Made by a program: the position numbers and the translations under genes | Assembly: GCA_035459965.1 (NCBI GenBank) | Contig: DATHXC010000013.1 | Span: forward strand, 186,001-250,000 | DNA: 64,000 nt | Direction: 5' to 3' | Origin: DATHXC01 sp035459965 | Lineage (GTDB): Bacteria; Pseudomonadota; Gammaproteobacteria; Burkholderiales; Methylophilaceae | Notes under the pieces: model-generated | Seen by the model: only the letters and a program-made list of their open reading frames with translations | Databases searched by the model: none | What the model was told of the DNA's origin: nothing | Shown: in pieces, positions 34,682-43,856 of the stretch | Layout of the letters: each line of letters begins with the position of its first letter | How positions within the stretch are numbered: the stretch's first letter is position 1

Positions 34682-36049
34682 ATGTCAGGGTTTTTTTCAA
34701 AAGAAAGAATAACAGCAAGTCCGCATTACAATCGTTGGCTGATTCCGCCAGCAGCACTCGCCGTCCATTTGTGTATTGGCCAGGCCTATGCTTTCAGCGT
34801 ATTTAATGAGCCGCTGACTCGAATACTAGGCGTCACTGAGTCATTGCCAGAAGACTGGAAGCTTACTACTTTGGGCTGGATATTCAGCCTGGCGATTGTG
34901 TTCCTTGGACTGTCTGCCGCATTTGCAGGCAAGTGGCTGGAAAAAGTGGGGCCACGCAGAACCATGTTCACGGCAGCCTGTTGTTTTGGCGGCGGGTTAA
35001 TATTATCTGCAGTGGGCGTGCACTATCACCAGATCTGGTTGTTATACCTAGGCTATGGCGTCATAGGCGGGTGTGGTTTGGGGCTTGGCTATGTATCGCC
35101 AGTATCTACGCTAATCAAATGGTTCCCTGATCGTCGCGGCATGGCTACTGGCATGGCGATCATGGGCTTTGGTGGCGGTGCGATGATCGGCTCACCACTC
35201 GCAGTGGCGCTGATGAAGCATTTCCAGACTGATACTTCAGTGGGTGTTACCGAGGCTTTTGTGGTGATGGGCGTACTGTATTTCATCTCCATGATGATCG
35301 GTTCGCTGGCCATACGAGTACCGCCGGATGGCTGGAAGCCTGAGGGCTGGACAGCCCCTACCGAGAGCAAGAGTATGGTGACTACGCGAGATGTGCATAT
35401 TGACGAATCCCTGAAGACGCCACAGTTCTACTTGCTTTGGGTGATGCTCTGTTTCAACGTGACTGCCGGCATCGGCATTCTGGGCCAAGCTTCAGTGATG
35501 TTGCAGGAGATGTTTAAAGGCCGTGTTACCGTGGAAGCGGCAGCGGGTTTTGTCGGCCTGCTTTCCCTGTTCAATATGGCGGGCCGCTTTATCTGGTCAT
35601 CTTCCTCTGATTACCTTGGTCGCAAGAACACCTATTTCATCTTTTTCGCCTTGGGTGCGGTGCTGTACTGCTTGCTACCGCAGTTCAGTCATGCCGGTAA
35701 CATGGTGCTGTTCATTGCTTCCTGCGCGGTAGTGCTGAGTATGTATGGCGGAGGGTTTTCAACAATCCCAGCCTACCTGGCCGATATTTTCGGTACTAAA
35801 TATGTGGGCGGCATCCATGGTCGCTTGCTCACGGCTTGGTCGACTGCGGGGGTGCTTGGGCCGGTATTAATCAATTATATCCGTGAGTACCAGATTGACC
35901 ATGGCGTTGCCAAGGCCGATGCCTATACCTTCACGCTGTATATCATGGCTTGCCTGCTGGCAGTGGCGTTTGTGTGCAACCTGCTCATGAAGGGGGTTAA
36001 CCCGAAACACTATATTGAGCGCAGGGCAACACCCAGGGATTTATTCTAG
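34682..36049 (+). CDS. MFS transporter, oxalate/formate antiporter-like (OFA) family
   Basis: A 455-residue inner-membrane carrier of the major facilitator superfamily with twelve predicted helices. OFA-type features include the N-terminal WLIPPAALAVHLCIGQAYAF and VFNEPL, the loop YGVIGGCGLGLGYVSPVSTL followed by KWFPDRRG, and MYGGGFSTIPAYLADIFG in the second half. The substrate is an organic acid or anion but cannot be fixed from sequence. A 48-residue membrane protein follows after 35 bases, and the pair is likely co-expressed. Confidence 0.9.
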   Translation: MSGFFSKERITASPHYNRWLIPPAALAVHLCIGQAYAFSVFNEPLTRILGVTESLPEDWKLTTLGWIFSLAIVFLGLSAAFAGKWLEKVGPRRTMFTAACCFGGGLILSAVGVHYHQIWLLYLGYGVIGGCGLGLGYVSPVSTLIKWFPDRRGMATGMAIMGFGGGAMIGSPLAVALMKHFQTDTSVGVTEAFVVMGVLYFISMMIGSLAIRVPPDGWKPEGWTAPTESKSMVTTRDVHIDESLKTPQFYLLWVMLCFNVTAGIGILGQASVMLQEMFKGRVTVEAAAGFVGLLSLFNMAGRFIWSSSSDYLGRKNTYFIFFALGAVLYCLLPQFSHAGNMVLFIASCAVVLSMYGGGFSTIPAYLADIFGTKYVGGIHGRLLTAWSTAGVLGPVLINYIREYQIDHGVAKADAYTFTLYIMACLLAVAFVCNLLMKGVNPKHYIERRATPRDLF

Positions 36050-36084
36050 TAAATGACATTGACGAATTTGTTCAAGGAATGAAT

Positions 36085-36231
36085 ATGCAAGAAAACCAAA
36101 CTGTAGAAAATGCAAAGCCTGGTGATGAGAAGCATGTGTTGATGCTGGTGTTGTTCTGGGCTTACGTGCTGATCCCGTTGGCTTGGGGTGTAACGCAGAC
36201 CATCAAAAAAGCCATGGCCCTGTTTGCCTGA
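36085..36231 (+). CDS. Small membrane protein paired with the MFS carrier
   Basis: A 48-residue protein with one membrane helix (HVLMLVLFWAYVLIPLAWGV) between an acidic N-terminal segment and a basic C-terminal end (TIKKAMALFA). The start is the second of two close ATGs, because an AAGGA ribosome-binding site lies six bases before it; the first ATG directly abuts that site. Very short proteins of this kind occur right after OFA-type carriers in other proteobacteria and are sometimes named small subunits. I infer an accessory role in stability or assembly of the carrier. Confidence 0.75.
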   Translation: MQENQTVENAKPGDEKHVLMLVLFWAYVLIPLAWGVTQTIKKAMALFA

Positions 36232-36240
36232 GCTAATTAA

Positions 36241-36816
36241 TTGAATCGCCAACGTTGCTTCTGGGCAACAACTGAGCTAAGTATTGAATATCACGATGCC
36301 GAATGGGGTGTGCCGGTCCACGATGACCGTACCCTGTTCGAGTTCCTGACACTGGAAGGCGCGCAGGCCGGGTTAAGCTGGAACACAATCCTGCAAAAGC
36401 GGGTGCACTATAAGAAAGTGTCCGATGATTTTGATGTAAGCAAAGTCGCACTATATGACCATGCAAAATACGAAAGCCTGCTTGCCGACCCCGGTATCGT
36501 TCGCAACCGCCTTAAAATTTCAGCCACTATCAATAATGCCCAGCGCTTTCTTGAAGTGCAGCAAGCGTTTGGCAGTTTTGATCGCTACCTATGGCAGTTT
36601 GTTGACGGTAAGCCTGTTGTCAATGCCAGGCAAAGCAGGGCGGAGATTCCCGCTAAAGCTGCAATCTCTGATGCTTTATCCAAAGACCTGACTCGCCGCG
36701 GATTCAAGTTCGTCGGTTCTACCATCTGTTACGCGATGATGCAGGCAGTAGGGATGGTCAATGACCACACTACAGACTGTTTTTGTTACGCAAAAGCCAG
36801 CATTAAACCCCAATAG
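36241..36816 (+). CDS. tag: DNA-3-methyladenine glycosylase I
   Basis: A 191-residue base-excision repair enzyme that removes 3-methyladenine from DNA. The Tag zinc site is predicted from Cys6 and His18 near the start (RCFWATTELSIEYHDAEWGV) and the His and Cys of NDHTTDCFCY near the end. The core FEFLTLEGAQAGLSWNTILQ holds the family's catalytic region. The start is TTG at a position where a stop codon lies directly upstream in frame, so no earlier start is possible. It begins ten bases after the small MFS companion. Confidence 0.93.
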   Translation: MNRQRCFWATTELSIEYHDAEWGVPVHDDRTLFEFLTLEGAQAGLSWNTILQKRVHYKKVSDDFDVSKVALYDHAKYESLLADPGIVRNRLKISATINNAQRFLEVQQAFGSFDRYLWQFVDGKPVVNARQSRAEIPAKAAISDALSKDLTRRGFKFVGSTICYAMMQAVGMVNDHTTDCFCYAKASIKPQ

Positions 36817-36863
36817 TTCCGCTTTTAGTCGCATATCCGATTGAAATAAAAGGAATTGCGTCG

Positions 36864-36892
36864 TTCTCAATATGCACGTGCCGCGCTATAAT
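36864..36892 (+). promoter_or_regulatory. Putative sigma-70 promoter for ribH-nusB
   Basis: TTCTCA at 36864 and a perfect TATAAT at 36887 are separated by 17 bases, about 40 bases upstream of the ribH start. Confidence 0.6.
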
Positions 36893-36931
36893 CCAAGGCT
36901 TGTGTTGAACCAATAAAATCTGGAGTTGTGT

Positions 36932-37381
36932 GTGAAAGAGCTTGAAATTAATTTGAATGGCGCAGGTCTGCGTATCGGTATTGTGTTATCACGTTTCAAT
37001 AGTGATGTCGGCGATGGTTTGCTTAGTGCCTGCAAGGCAGAATTATTTAAACTGGGCGTTGCACCAGAGGCCGTTGTGCTGGCAACCGTACCGGGTGCAC
37101 TGGAAACCCCACTAGTGTTGCAACATATGGCCAGTAGCCAGAAATTCGATGCCCTGATCGCACTGGGTGCGATTATCCGTGGTGAGACTTACCACTTTGA
37201 AGTGGTTTCCAACGAGTCTGCTCGCGGCATTTCTGAAGTGCAATTGCATAGCGGCATCCCCATTGCCAATGCGGTGCTGACTACCGAGGATGACGCGCAG
37301 GCTTTAAGTCGTATGGCCATCAAGGGAGCTGAAGCTGCTACGGTTGCGATTGAAATGGTTAACTTGTTGAAGCAGATATGA
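36932..37381 (+). CDS. ribH: 6,7-dimethyl-8-ribityllumazine synthase
   Basis: A 149-residue enzyme that condenses the pyrimidine precursor with 3,4-dihydroxy-2-butanone 4-phosphate, the step before riboflavin. The start is GTG at 36932, six bases after a TGGAG ribosome-binding site; a TTG two codons upstream overlaps that site. Typical segments are IVLSRFNSDVGDGLL, TVPGALETPLVL and ALGAIIRGETYHFEVV, which contains the catalytic histidine. Its stop overlaps the nusB start by four bases. Confidence 0.95.
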   Translation: MKELEINLNGAGLRIGIVLSRFNSDVGDGLLSACKAELFKLGVAPEAVVLATVPGALETPLVLQHMASSQKFDALIALGAIIRGETYHFEVVSNESARGISEVQLHSGIPIANAVLTTEDDAQALSRMAIKGAEAATVAIEMVNLLKQI

Positions 37382-37845
37382 GCGACATCGACAATAAAGT
37401 AGCGGCTGCCAAGACTATAAAGCCTGGCAAGAACCGTCGCAAATCACGTGAGCTGGTGCTGAAGGGGATTTATCAGCACATTGTGAGCCAAAAAGAGTTA
37501 CGCCTGATCATCCGTGAGCTGGCAGATGATCCTGATTTTGACCGTGCCGATGAAGCGTATTTTCGCCAGCTAATCGAAGGCGTATACGGCCATCTGACCG
37601 CGCTTGATGACCGCCTGGTCGGCTTCATCGACAGGCCTATAGGCGAGCTGAGCCCGATTGAGCATGCGATTTTATGTTTGTCCGCATATGAACTGATACA
37701 TGATGCAAGTATTCCCTACCGAGTTGCGATCAATGAGGGTGTTGAACTGGCCAAAATTTATGGTGGGACGGATGGCCATAAGTATGTGAATGGCGTGCTC
37801 GACAAGCTGGCAGTAGAAGCTCGCCCCAATGAAGTAAGAAGATAA
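37378..37845 (+). CDS. nusB: Transcription antitermination factor NusB
   Basis: A 155-residue RNA-binding protein that with NusE binds BoxA in rRNA leaders and promotes antitermination. The N-terminal basic KNRRKSRELVLKGIYQHI and the C-terminal PYRVAINEGVELAKIYGGTD are diagnostic. It overlaps ribH by four bases (ATGA), the standard betaproteobacterial ribH-nusB coupling. Confidence 0.95.
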   Translation: MSDIDNKVAAAKTIKPGKNRRKSRELVLKGIYQHIVSQKELRLIIRELADDPDFDRADEAYFRQLIEGVYGHLTALDDRLVGFIDRPIGELSPIEHAILCLSAYELIHDASIPYRVAINEGVELAKIYGGTDGHKYVNGVLDKLAVEARPNEVRR

Positions 37846-38009
37846 ATTCGCTGACTGCTTGATTTGTAGGGTATGGATTTTAAGCCTGGCGGCATTGAAT
37901 TTTGCGGATAGCGCTTCTGTTTGAAAAAAATCGCGTGTAATATCATATGTGTTTGAAGATATAACAAAACCAATAACATAGTACGCAATTCAAAAAAAGG
38001 GGTAAAGGT

Positions 38010-40538
38010 TTGAAAAAGGCCTTCTGGAAGTCCGACTGGTTTGCTGGTTTAGCAATCTCCCTGTTCTTCTTGTTTGCTGGAGGTAGTGCCATACTCCAGA
38101 GTCTTGAGCGTAAAGCTTATGATGTCGGTGTACAGTCATCCTCGCGCAATGCGGGAGATAGAATCGCCATTATCGCGATTGACGACCAGAGTATTGCCAA
38201 TATAGGTCGCTGGCCTTGGTCGCGTGAGATACATGCCAAGATGACTGATTTGCTGTCAGCTGCGCATGCAAAAGTCATTGGTAATACCGTTTTCTTCGTT
38301 GAGCCACAGCTTGATCCGGGTCTTGCCTATATCAATAAACTAGCCGGTTTCGTCACTAACTCCACTATTCCCGCGCTGGCTCCTGAAGATGCAACGCAGC
38401 TTGATACGCTGATCAAGGATGCCCAATCCGAACTTAATCGTGATGCCAAGTTGGCTGAAAGCTTCAAGAAAGCCGGCAACGTGGTGCTGGCCATGCCTTT
38501 TGTGGTGGGTGAGCCGCGCGGCAATCCGGATAGCGCAATGCCTGAATACGTCACACGTAACAGCCTGTCTAAAATAGTTGATCGTATAGGCGCTGAAGAG
38601 TCAGGTCTGCTGCCTATCCCCACTATTTCTGCTTTACCGCCTATCCCTGAACTTGGTGAGAGTGCCGCCGGCATTGGTCACCTCAATGCCAATCCCGATG
38701 TAGACGGCGCAATTCGCTCCGAGCCGCTGATACTTGCCTACTACGATAAATTTTATCCCTCATTGTCCCTGCAGATCGCAGCGAAATACCTGAACCTGCA
38801 ACCCAAGGATATTGAAGCGCGTCTGGGTGAAGGCGTGCGTCTGGGAAAGCTGAATATTGCCACCGATGGCTTTTTGCAAATGAATACATTCTTTTACGCG
38901 AATCGTGATGGGCATCCGGCTTTTCCCGTCGATTCTTTTTACGATGTTTACAGCGGTAAAATTCCAGTAGATAAGTATCGTGATCGTATTGTATTGATAG
39001 GCGCGACAGCTGGTGGTGTCGGTGATAACCAGATTACCCCCATCTCTTCCAGCATGACCCCCATAGAAACACTGGCACACTCGGTAGCCAGTATCCTCAA
39101 TGAAGACTTTTTCGTGGTGCCGCCATGGGCATTCTGGGTAGAGCGGGCAGCTTTGCTGCTGGTCGCCTTATATCTAATTCTGTTGTTACCACGCATGAAG
39201 GCTGGCATGGCTGCCGGGGTAAGTCTTGTCGTACTTATCGTATTATTCGCCACGCATTTCATCCTAATGACGCAGAAAGGCATGTGGCTACAACTGATGT
39301 TACCAGCCGCGTTGCTCGTAGTTGGGCATGCATTGCTGACGACCAAACGCTTCCTGCTGACAGAAAAAGGCAAGGAGAAATCCGAAGCCGATTCTGCAGA
39401 AAGCAACCGCAACCTGGCCTTGATGTTCCAAAGCCAGGGCCAATTGGATATGGCGTTTGACCGCCTGCGTAAGTGCCCGATGGAAGATAGCGTGATGGAT
39501 GTGCTGTACAACCTGGCCCTCGATTTTGAGCGTAAGCGCCAATTCAACAAGGCTGAAACCGTGTTTGCCTACATGGCCGAATATAACCCTAAATACAAGG
39601 ATCTGGAGCAGCGCCTCACACGTTCCAGGGCGATGGCCGAAACTGTCATCCTGGGTGGTGCTGGTGGTGGACGTACCAATGCCAGCATGCTCAATGATGG
39701 CACGGTTGAGAAGCCCATGCTGGGTCGTTACCAGATTGAGAAAGAATTAGGTAAGGGCGCCATGGGTGTGGTTTACCTGGGCAAGGATCCGAAAATTGGT
39801 CGCGTAGTCGCTATTAAGACCATGGCGCTGGCACAGGAGTTTGAGCCTGATGAGCTGGAAGAAGTAAAAGAGCGTTTCTTCCGTGAAGCTGAGACAGCTG
39901 GCAGGCTGAACCATCCCAATATCGTAACGATGTACGATGCCGGCGAAGAGCATGACCTTGCATTTATCGCGATGGAGTTTCTTAAAGGCAAGGATCTGGC
40001 ACCTTATACCAAGCCAGATAACCTGCTACCTTTGGATAAAGTCATGGATATCGTAGCCAAGACAGCCGATGCACTGGATTACGCACATAGCCAGAATGTC
40101 GTACACCGCGATATCAAACCCGCCAACATCATGTACGAACCCGATACCAGTAGCGTGAAAGTGACTGACTTCGGTATTGCTCGTATCACCGATTCCTCCA
40201 AGACCAAGACAGGCATGGTCTTGGGTACCCCTAGCTATATGTCTCCCGAGCAATTGTCAGGAAAAAAAGTGGATGGTCGCTCAGATCTGTTCTCCCTTGG
40301 TGTAATGCTATATCAGATGTCGACAGGTCAGTTGCCATTCACAGGTGATTCGATGGCAACGCTCATGTTCAAGATCGCCAATGAGCCGCATGCCGGTGTT
40401 CAGACGGTAAATCCGGCGTTGTCGCAATGCCTGTCAGATATTATTGACCGCATGCTTGAGAAGGATATTGATAAACGTTATGCACGTGGTAGCGAGATCT
40501 CTGCTGACATTCGCAGTTGCATGGCACAGGTGGCTTAA
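38010..40538 (+). CDS. CHASE2-domain transmembrane Ser/Thr protein kinase
   Basis: An 842-residue membrane kinase. A first helix (about 12-28) is followed by a large periplasmic CHASE2 sensor (about 30-365, with RIAIIAIDDQSIANIGRWPW), three membrane helices (about 372-450), a TPR-like helical linker (about 465-545) and a eukaryotic-type kinase domain from 573: glycine loop ELGKGAMGVVYLG, lysine in VAIKTM, HRDIKPANI near 697 and DFG near 719. Every catalytic residue is present. The start is TTG with a GGTAAAGG ribosome-binding site. Phosphatase and FHA genes follow. Confidence 0.93.
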   Translation: MKKAFWKSDWFAGLAISLFFLFAGGSAILQSLERKAYDVGVQSSSRNAGDRIAIIAIDDQSIANIGRWPWSREIHAKMTDLLSAAHAKVIGNTVFFVEPQLDPGLAYINKLAGFVTNSTIPALAPEDATQLDTLIKDAQSELNRDAKLAESFKKAGNVVLAMPFVVGEPRGNPDSAMPEYVTRNSLSKIVDRIGAEESGLLPIPTISALPPIPELGESAAGIGHLNANPDVDGAIRSEPLILAYYDKFYPSLSLQIAAKYLNLQPKDIEARLGEGVRLGKLNIATDGFLQMNTFFYANRDGHPAFPVDSFYDVYSGKIPVDKYRDRIVLIGATAGGVGDNQITPISSSMTPIETLAHSVASILNEDFFVVPPWAFWVERAALLLVALYLILLLPRMKAGMAAGVSLVVLIVLFATHFILMTQKGMWLQLMLPAALLVVGHALLTTKRFLLTEKGKEKSEADSAESNRNLALMFQSQGQLDMAFDRLRKCPMEDSVMDVLYNLALDFERKRQFNKAETVFAYMAEYNPKYKDLEQRLTRSRAMAETVILGGAGGGRTNASMLNDGTVEKPMLGRYQIEKELGKGAMGVVYLGKDPKIGRVVAIKTMALAQEFEPDELEEVKERFFREAETAGRLNHPNIVTMYDAGEEHDLAFIAMEFLKGKDLAPYTKPDNLLPLDKVMDIVAKTADALDYAHSQNVVHRDIKPANIMYEPDTSSVKVTDFGIARITDSSKTKTGMVLGTPSYMSPEQLSGKKVDGRSDLFSLGVMLYQMSTGQLPFTGDSMATLMFKIANEPHAGVQTVNPALSQCLSDIIDRMLEKDIDKRYARGSEISADIRSCMAQVA

Positions 40539-40540
40539 TC

Positions 40541-41365
40541 ATGAACCTGACGAATGCGCTGGAAATAGTGCGGCTGACAGATGTAGGTCAAAGACGCGAT
40601 CATAATGAAGATAGTATTGCCAGTGATGTAGAGATAGGCCTGCTAGTGCTCGCTGATGGTATGGGTGGCTATAAAGCGGGGGAGGTCGCCAGTGAAATTG
40701 CGGTATTGACCATAGTGGCCGAGCTGAAAGAGGCGATGCTCGAGCTTGATCCTGGACAGGTTGATGCCGTATCCGGTATGCAGGCCGAGAGTCTGCTAGT
40801 AATCGATGCTGTGGCAAAAGCCAACGAGTCTATTTTTACCGTGTCCCAATCCCAGCCGCAATGTGCGGGGATGGGTACTACCCTGGTAGTCAGTTTGTTT
40901 AGCAATAACAAGGTGTTGGTCGGGCATATCGGTGACTCACGCATGTACCGTTTGCGTGAAGATGCGTTTATCCAGATTACCGAGGACCATTCTTTGCTGC
41001 AGGAGCAGCTTAAGTCTGGGCTGATTACGCCGGAGCAGGCCAAGGTTTCAAATAACAAGAATCTGGTCACACGGGCTTTGGGCATAGACGAAACCGTTGA
41101 CCTGGAGTTGCATGAGTATGATGTGCAAGTCGGGGATATCTACCTGTTGTGCTCTGATGGACTGACAGATTTGGTCGATGACGATGAAATTAGTTTAATT
41201 CTTGGCACATTAAATGCTAATCTAGAGGTGGCCGCTAATCAGTTGATTAAAATGGCAAATGATAACGGCGGTAAAGATAATATATCAGTCATATTGGCGC
41301 GTGTTACAGCTCCATTTGGGGTTGAACATGGCTGGTATGATAAATTTCTTCATTGGTTAAGATAG
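40541..41365 (+). CDS. PP2C-type protein phosphatase
   Basis: A 274-residue metal-dependent Ser/Thr phosphatase of the PP2C/Stp1 type, the likely opponent of the kinase directly upstream. The metal and phosphate residues are in GQRRDHNEDS, LADGMGGYKAGEVAS, GDSRMYRL, LCSDGLTDLVDDDE and GGKDNISVI, all intact. The start is the ATG two bases after the kinase stop; a longer frame reads into the kinase gene and is rejected. FHA and HD-GYP genes follow in the same direction. Confidence 0.94.
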   Translation: MNLTNALEIVRLTDVGQRRDHNEDSIASDVEIGLLVLADGMGGYKAGEVASEIAVLTIVAELKEAMLELDPGQVDAVSGMQAESLLVIDAVAKANESIFTVSQSQPQCAGMGTTLVVSLFSNNKVLVGHIGDSRMYRLREDAFIQITEDHSLLQEQLKSGLITPEQAKVSNNKNLVTRALGIDETVDLELHEYDVQVGDIYLLCSDGLTDLVDDDEISLILGTLNANLEVAANQLIKMANDNGGKDNISVILARVTAPFGVEHGWYDKFLHWLR

Positions 41366-41376
41366 CAAGGTAAAAC

Positions 41377-42102
41377 ATGGCAAAGCTAATTTACTCATTG
41401 GATGGGGCCTTTCTTGGAGATTATCCAATTGATAAGGAGCGTATGACCATCGGTCGACGCGCCACCAATGATATCCATATTGATAACCTTGCTGTCAGTG
41501 GGGAGCATGCCAGCATACTGACGATTGGCAACGACTCCTTTCTGGAGGACTTGGGTAGTACCAATGGCACTATAGTCAATGGCAAAACCATCAAAAAACA
41601 TGTATTGCAGCACGGTGACGAGATCGAGTTCGGGAAGTTTCAGCTCAAATACATCAATGAGCTGGCAGCCAGTAGTGGGGCGGGTTCTGGCACTGATGAT
41701 TTTGAGAAAACCATGATCATTCGCCCTTCTGCCATGAAGGCAGTCGTGCCTCCAACCGTCGAAAACGTTAAGCCACCAATGCCTGCCGCTGCATCTGCAT
41801 TCTCAAGTGCTGCCCAAGCTGCGGCTGCGCCTACCTTGCTGGGTAGTATCCAGGTGCTGAATGGCCCAAGTACTGGCAAGGAGCTGGTTCTGAATAAAGC
41901 GCTGACTACGCTGGGTAAACCGGGAGTGCAGGTTGCCGTCATTACCAAGCGTCCACAAGGCTATTTCATTACCCATGTTGAAGGTCAAAACCATCCTCTG
42001 GTCAACGGAGAATCCGTCGGCGCACAGGCATACTCTTTACAGGATCATGATGTGATCGAACTTGCTGGCGTTAAGATGGAGTTTTATCTATCTAAAAGCT
42101 GA
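41377..42102 (+). CDS. FHA-domain protein with a degenerate second FHA
   Basis: A 241-residue cytosolic protein. Residues about 20-90 form a complete FHA domain (TIGRRATNDIHIDNLAVSGE then HASIL and LGSTNGTIVNG), which binds phosphothreonine. An Ala/Pro-rich linker (about 120-155) leads to a second FHA-like fold (about 158-241, ending DVIELAGVKMEFYL) that lacks the GR and SxxH residues and so probably cannot bind phosphopeptides. A threonine-rich EKTMIIRPS near 111 could be a kinase target. It starts 11 bases after the phosphatase. Confidence 0.88.
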   Translation: MAKLIYSLDGAFLGDYPIDKERMTIGRRATNDIHIDNLAVSGEHASILTIGNDSFLEDLGSTNGTIVNGKTIKKHVLQHGDEIEFGKFQLKYINELAASSGAGSGTDDFEKTMIIRPSAMKAVVPPTVENVKPPMPAAASAFSSAAQAAAAPTLLGSIQVLNGPSTGKELVLNKALTTLGKPGVQVAVITKRPQGYFITHVEGQNHPLVNGESVGAQAYSLQDHDVIELAGVKMEFYLSKS

Positions 42103-42183
42103 TAGCTCAAATTGACTGAGCCAATGCAGCCTGACTTGCTATACATTTGTCATGCTCGTTTGTAATGAGGATGTACCATCTGC

Positions 42184-43809
42184 ATGGATAAACAAGAAGA
42201 ATTACTCAAGCGGCTAGAGCGTTTGAATGCTATCGGTGTTGCGCTTTCTGCGGAACATGATAACAAGCGTTTGATGGAAATGATTTTGCTCGGCGCAAAA
42301 GAAGTTACCAATGCAGATGCAGGTACACTTTATACGGTAACCGAAGAGCAGTGCCTCAAGTTTGAAATAATCTATACAGAAACGCTCGGTATCGCCATGG
42401 GCGGGTCAACCGGCAAAGAAATTCCCTTTCCCCCCATACCTTTATACGCTACCGACGGCAAACCCAACCTGAATATGGTGGCGGCTTATGCGGTCATCAA
42501 AGACAAAACAGTCAATATAGACGATGCCTATGAAACTGAAGGTTTCGACTTCTCTGGCACTCGCAAATTTGATGCAAGTACAGGCTATCGCTCAAAATCA
42601 TTTTTAACGGTGCCCATGAAGAATCATGAAAATGAAATCATAGGCGTGTTGCAACTGATTAATGCCATTGATCCCGAAACCAATGAAATTGTCGTTTTTT
42701 CCCAGGAAAATCAGCAGTTGGTAGAATCATTGGCATCGCAGGCCGCAGTTGCTTTGACCAATCATAATTTGATCCAAGGGCTTAAGAGCTTGTTTGAAGC
42801 CTTCATCGAAATGATTGCCGATGCCATTGATGAAAAGTCTCCTTATACCGGCGGGCATTGCCAGCGTGTACCTGAGCTGACCATGATGTTGGCAGAGGCA
42901 GCGATTCGTAATGAAGTCGGCCCATTAAAAGCCTTCAAGCTGAGCGAAAAGGAAATTTACGAGCTACGTGTAGCCGCATGGCTACACGACTGCGGAAAAG
43001 TAACGACGCCAGAAGCGGTGATGGATAAGCCTACCAAGCTGGCAACCATCTTTGATCGCATCAATCTTATCGACCAGCGCTTTGAGTTGCTCAAGAAGCA
43101 AGCAGAGTGTGACTTGCTGACCAAGCAGGTAGAAGCCTTGCGCAGCGGTAAAGTGATGGATACTGCCAAGCTGGAAGCGCAATTCTCAGCTTTCAAGCAA
43201 CAGCTTGACGACGACCAGAGCTTTTTACGTATTGCCAATATAGGCGGCGAATTCATGACGCCAGAGCATCAACAGCGCGTACATGATATTGCTAAATACT
43301 CCCTGTTGGATGCAGATGGTAATGCCGTCGCTTTTTTGAGTGAAGATGAAATCTATAACCTGAATATCCAGCGTGGCACACTCACCACAGAAGAGCGCAC
43401 CATCATCAACAACCATATCGTTGTGACCATCAATATGCTGGAGTCCTTACCTTATCCAAAGGGCCTGAAACGTGTACCTGAATATGCTGGTGGCCACCAT
43501 GAGCGCATGGATGGTAAGGGCTACCCGCGTGGCTTGAAGCGTGACGAGATGTCTATCCCAGCGCGTATCATGGGTATTGCTGATATATTTGAGGCGCTGA
43601 CATCCAAGGACAGGCCATATAAAAAGGCCAAGACGCTTACCGAATCCCTATTCATCCTTGGCAAAATGAAGCTGGATAATCATGTTGATCCAGATTTGTT
43701 TGATATCTTTATCCGGGAAAAAATTTATTTACGCTATGCCGAGCAGTTTCTTGAACCGGAACAGATAGATGCGGTTGATGAGTCAAAAATCCCCGGATAC
43801 GTAATTTAG
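42184..43809 (+). CDS. GAF and HD-GYP domain phosphodiesterase
   Basis: A 541-residue soluble c-di-GMP phosphodiesterase. The first 200 residues form a GAF domain (LMEMILLGAKEVTNADAGTL), which often binds a small ligand. The HD-GYP half has ITGGHCQRV-like YTGGHCQRVPELTMMLAE, the HD pair AAWLHDCGKVTTPE and HHERMDGKGYPRGL, so the metal site looks complete. An insert of about 90 residues between HD and the later motif contains a coiled coil. It follows the kinase-phosphatase-FHA genes and may link their output to c-di-GMP. Confidence 0.92.
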   Translation: MDKQEELLKRLERLNAIGVALSAEHDNKRLMEMILLGAKEVTNADAGTLYTVTEEQCLKFEIIYTETLGIAMGGSTGKEIPFPPIPLYATDGKPNLNMVAAYAVIKDKTVNIDDAYETEGFDFSGTRKFDASTGYRSKSFLTVPMKNHENEIIGVLQLINAIDPETNEIVVFSQENQQLVESLASQAAVALTNHNLIQGLKSLFEAFIEMIADAIDEKSPYTGGHCQRVPELTMMLAEAAIRNEVGPLKAFKLSEKEIYELRVAAWLHDCGKVTTPEAVMDKPTKLATIFDRINLIDQRFELLKKQAECDLLTKQVEALRSGKVMDTAKLEAQFSAFKQQLDDDQSFLRIANIGGEFMTPEHQQRVHDIAKYSLLDADGNAVAFLSEDEIYNLNIQRGTLTTEERTIINNHIVVTINMLESLPYPKGLKRVPEYAGGHHERMDGKGYPRGLKRDEMSIPARIMGIADIFEALTSKDRPYKKAKTLTESLFILGKMKLDNHVDPDLFDIFIREKIYLRYAEQFLEPEQIDAVDESKIPGYVI

Positions 43810-43856
43810 CGATATAGCTCAAATGGCGGACAATAAAAAAAACTAAGTCTAAAGCG

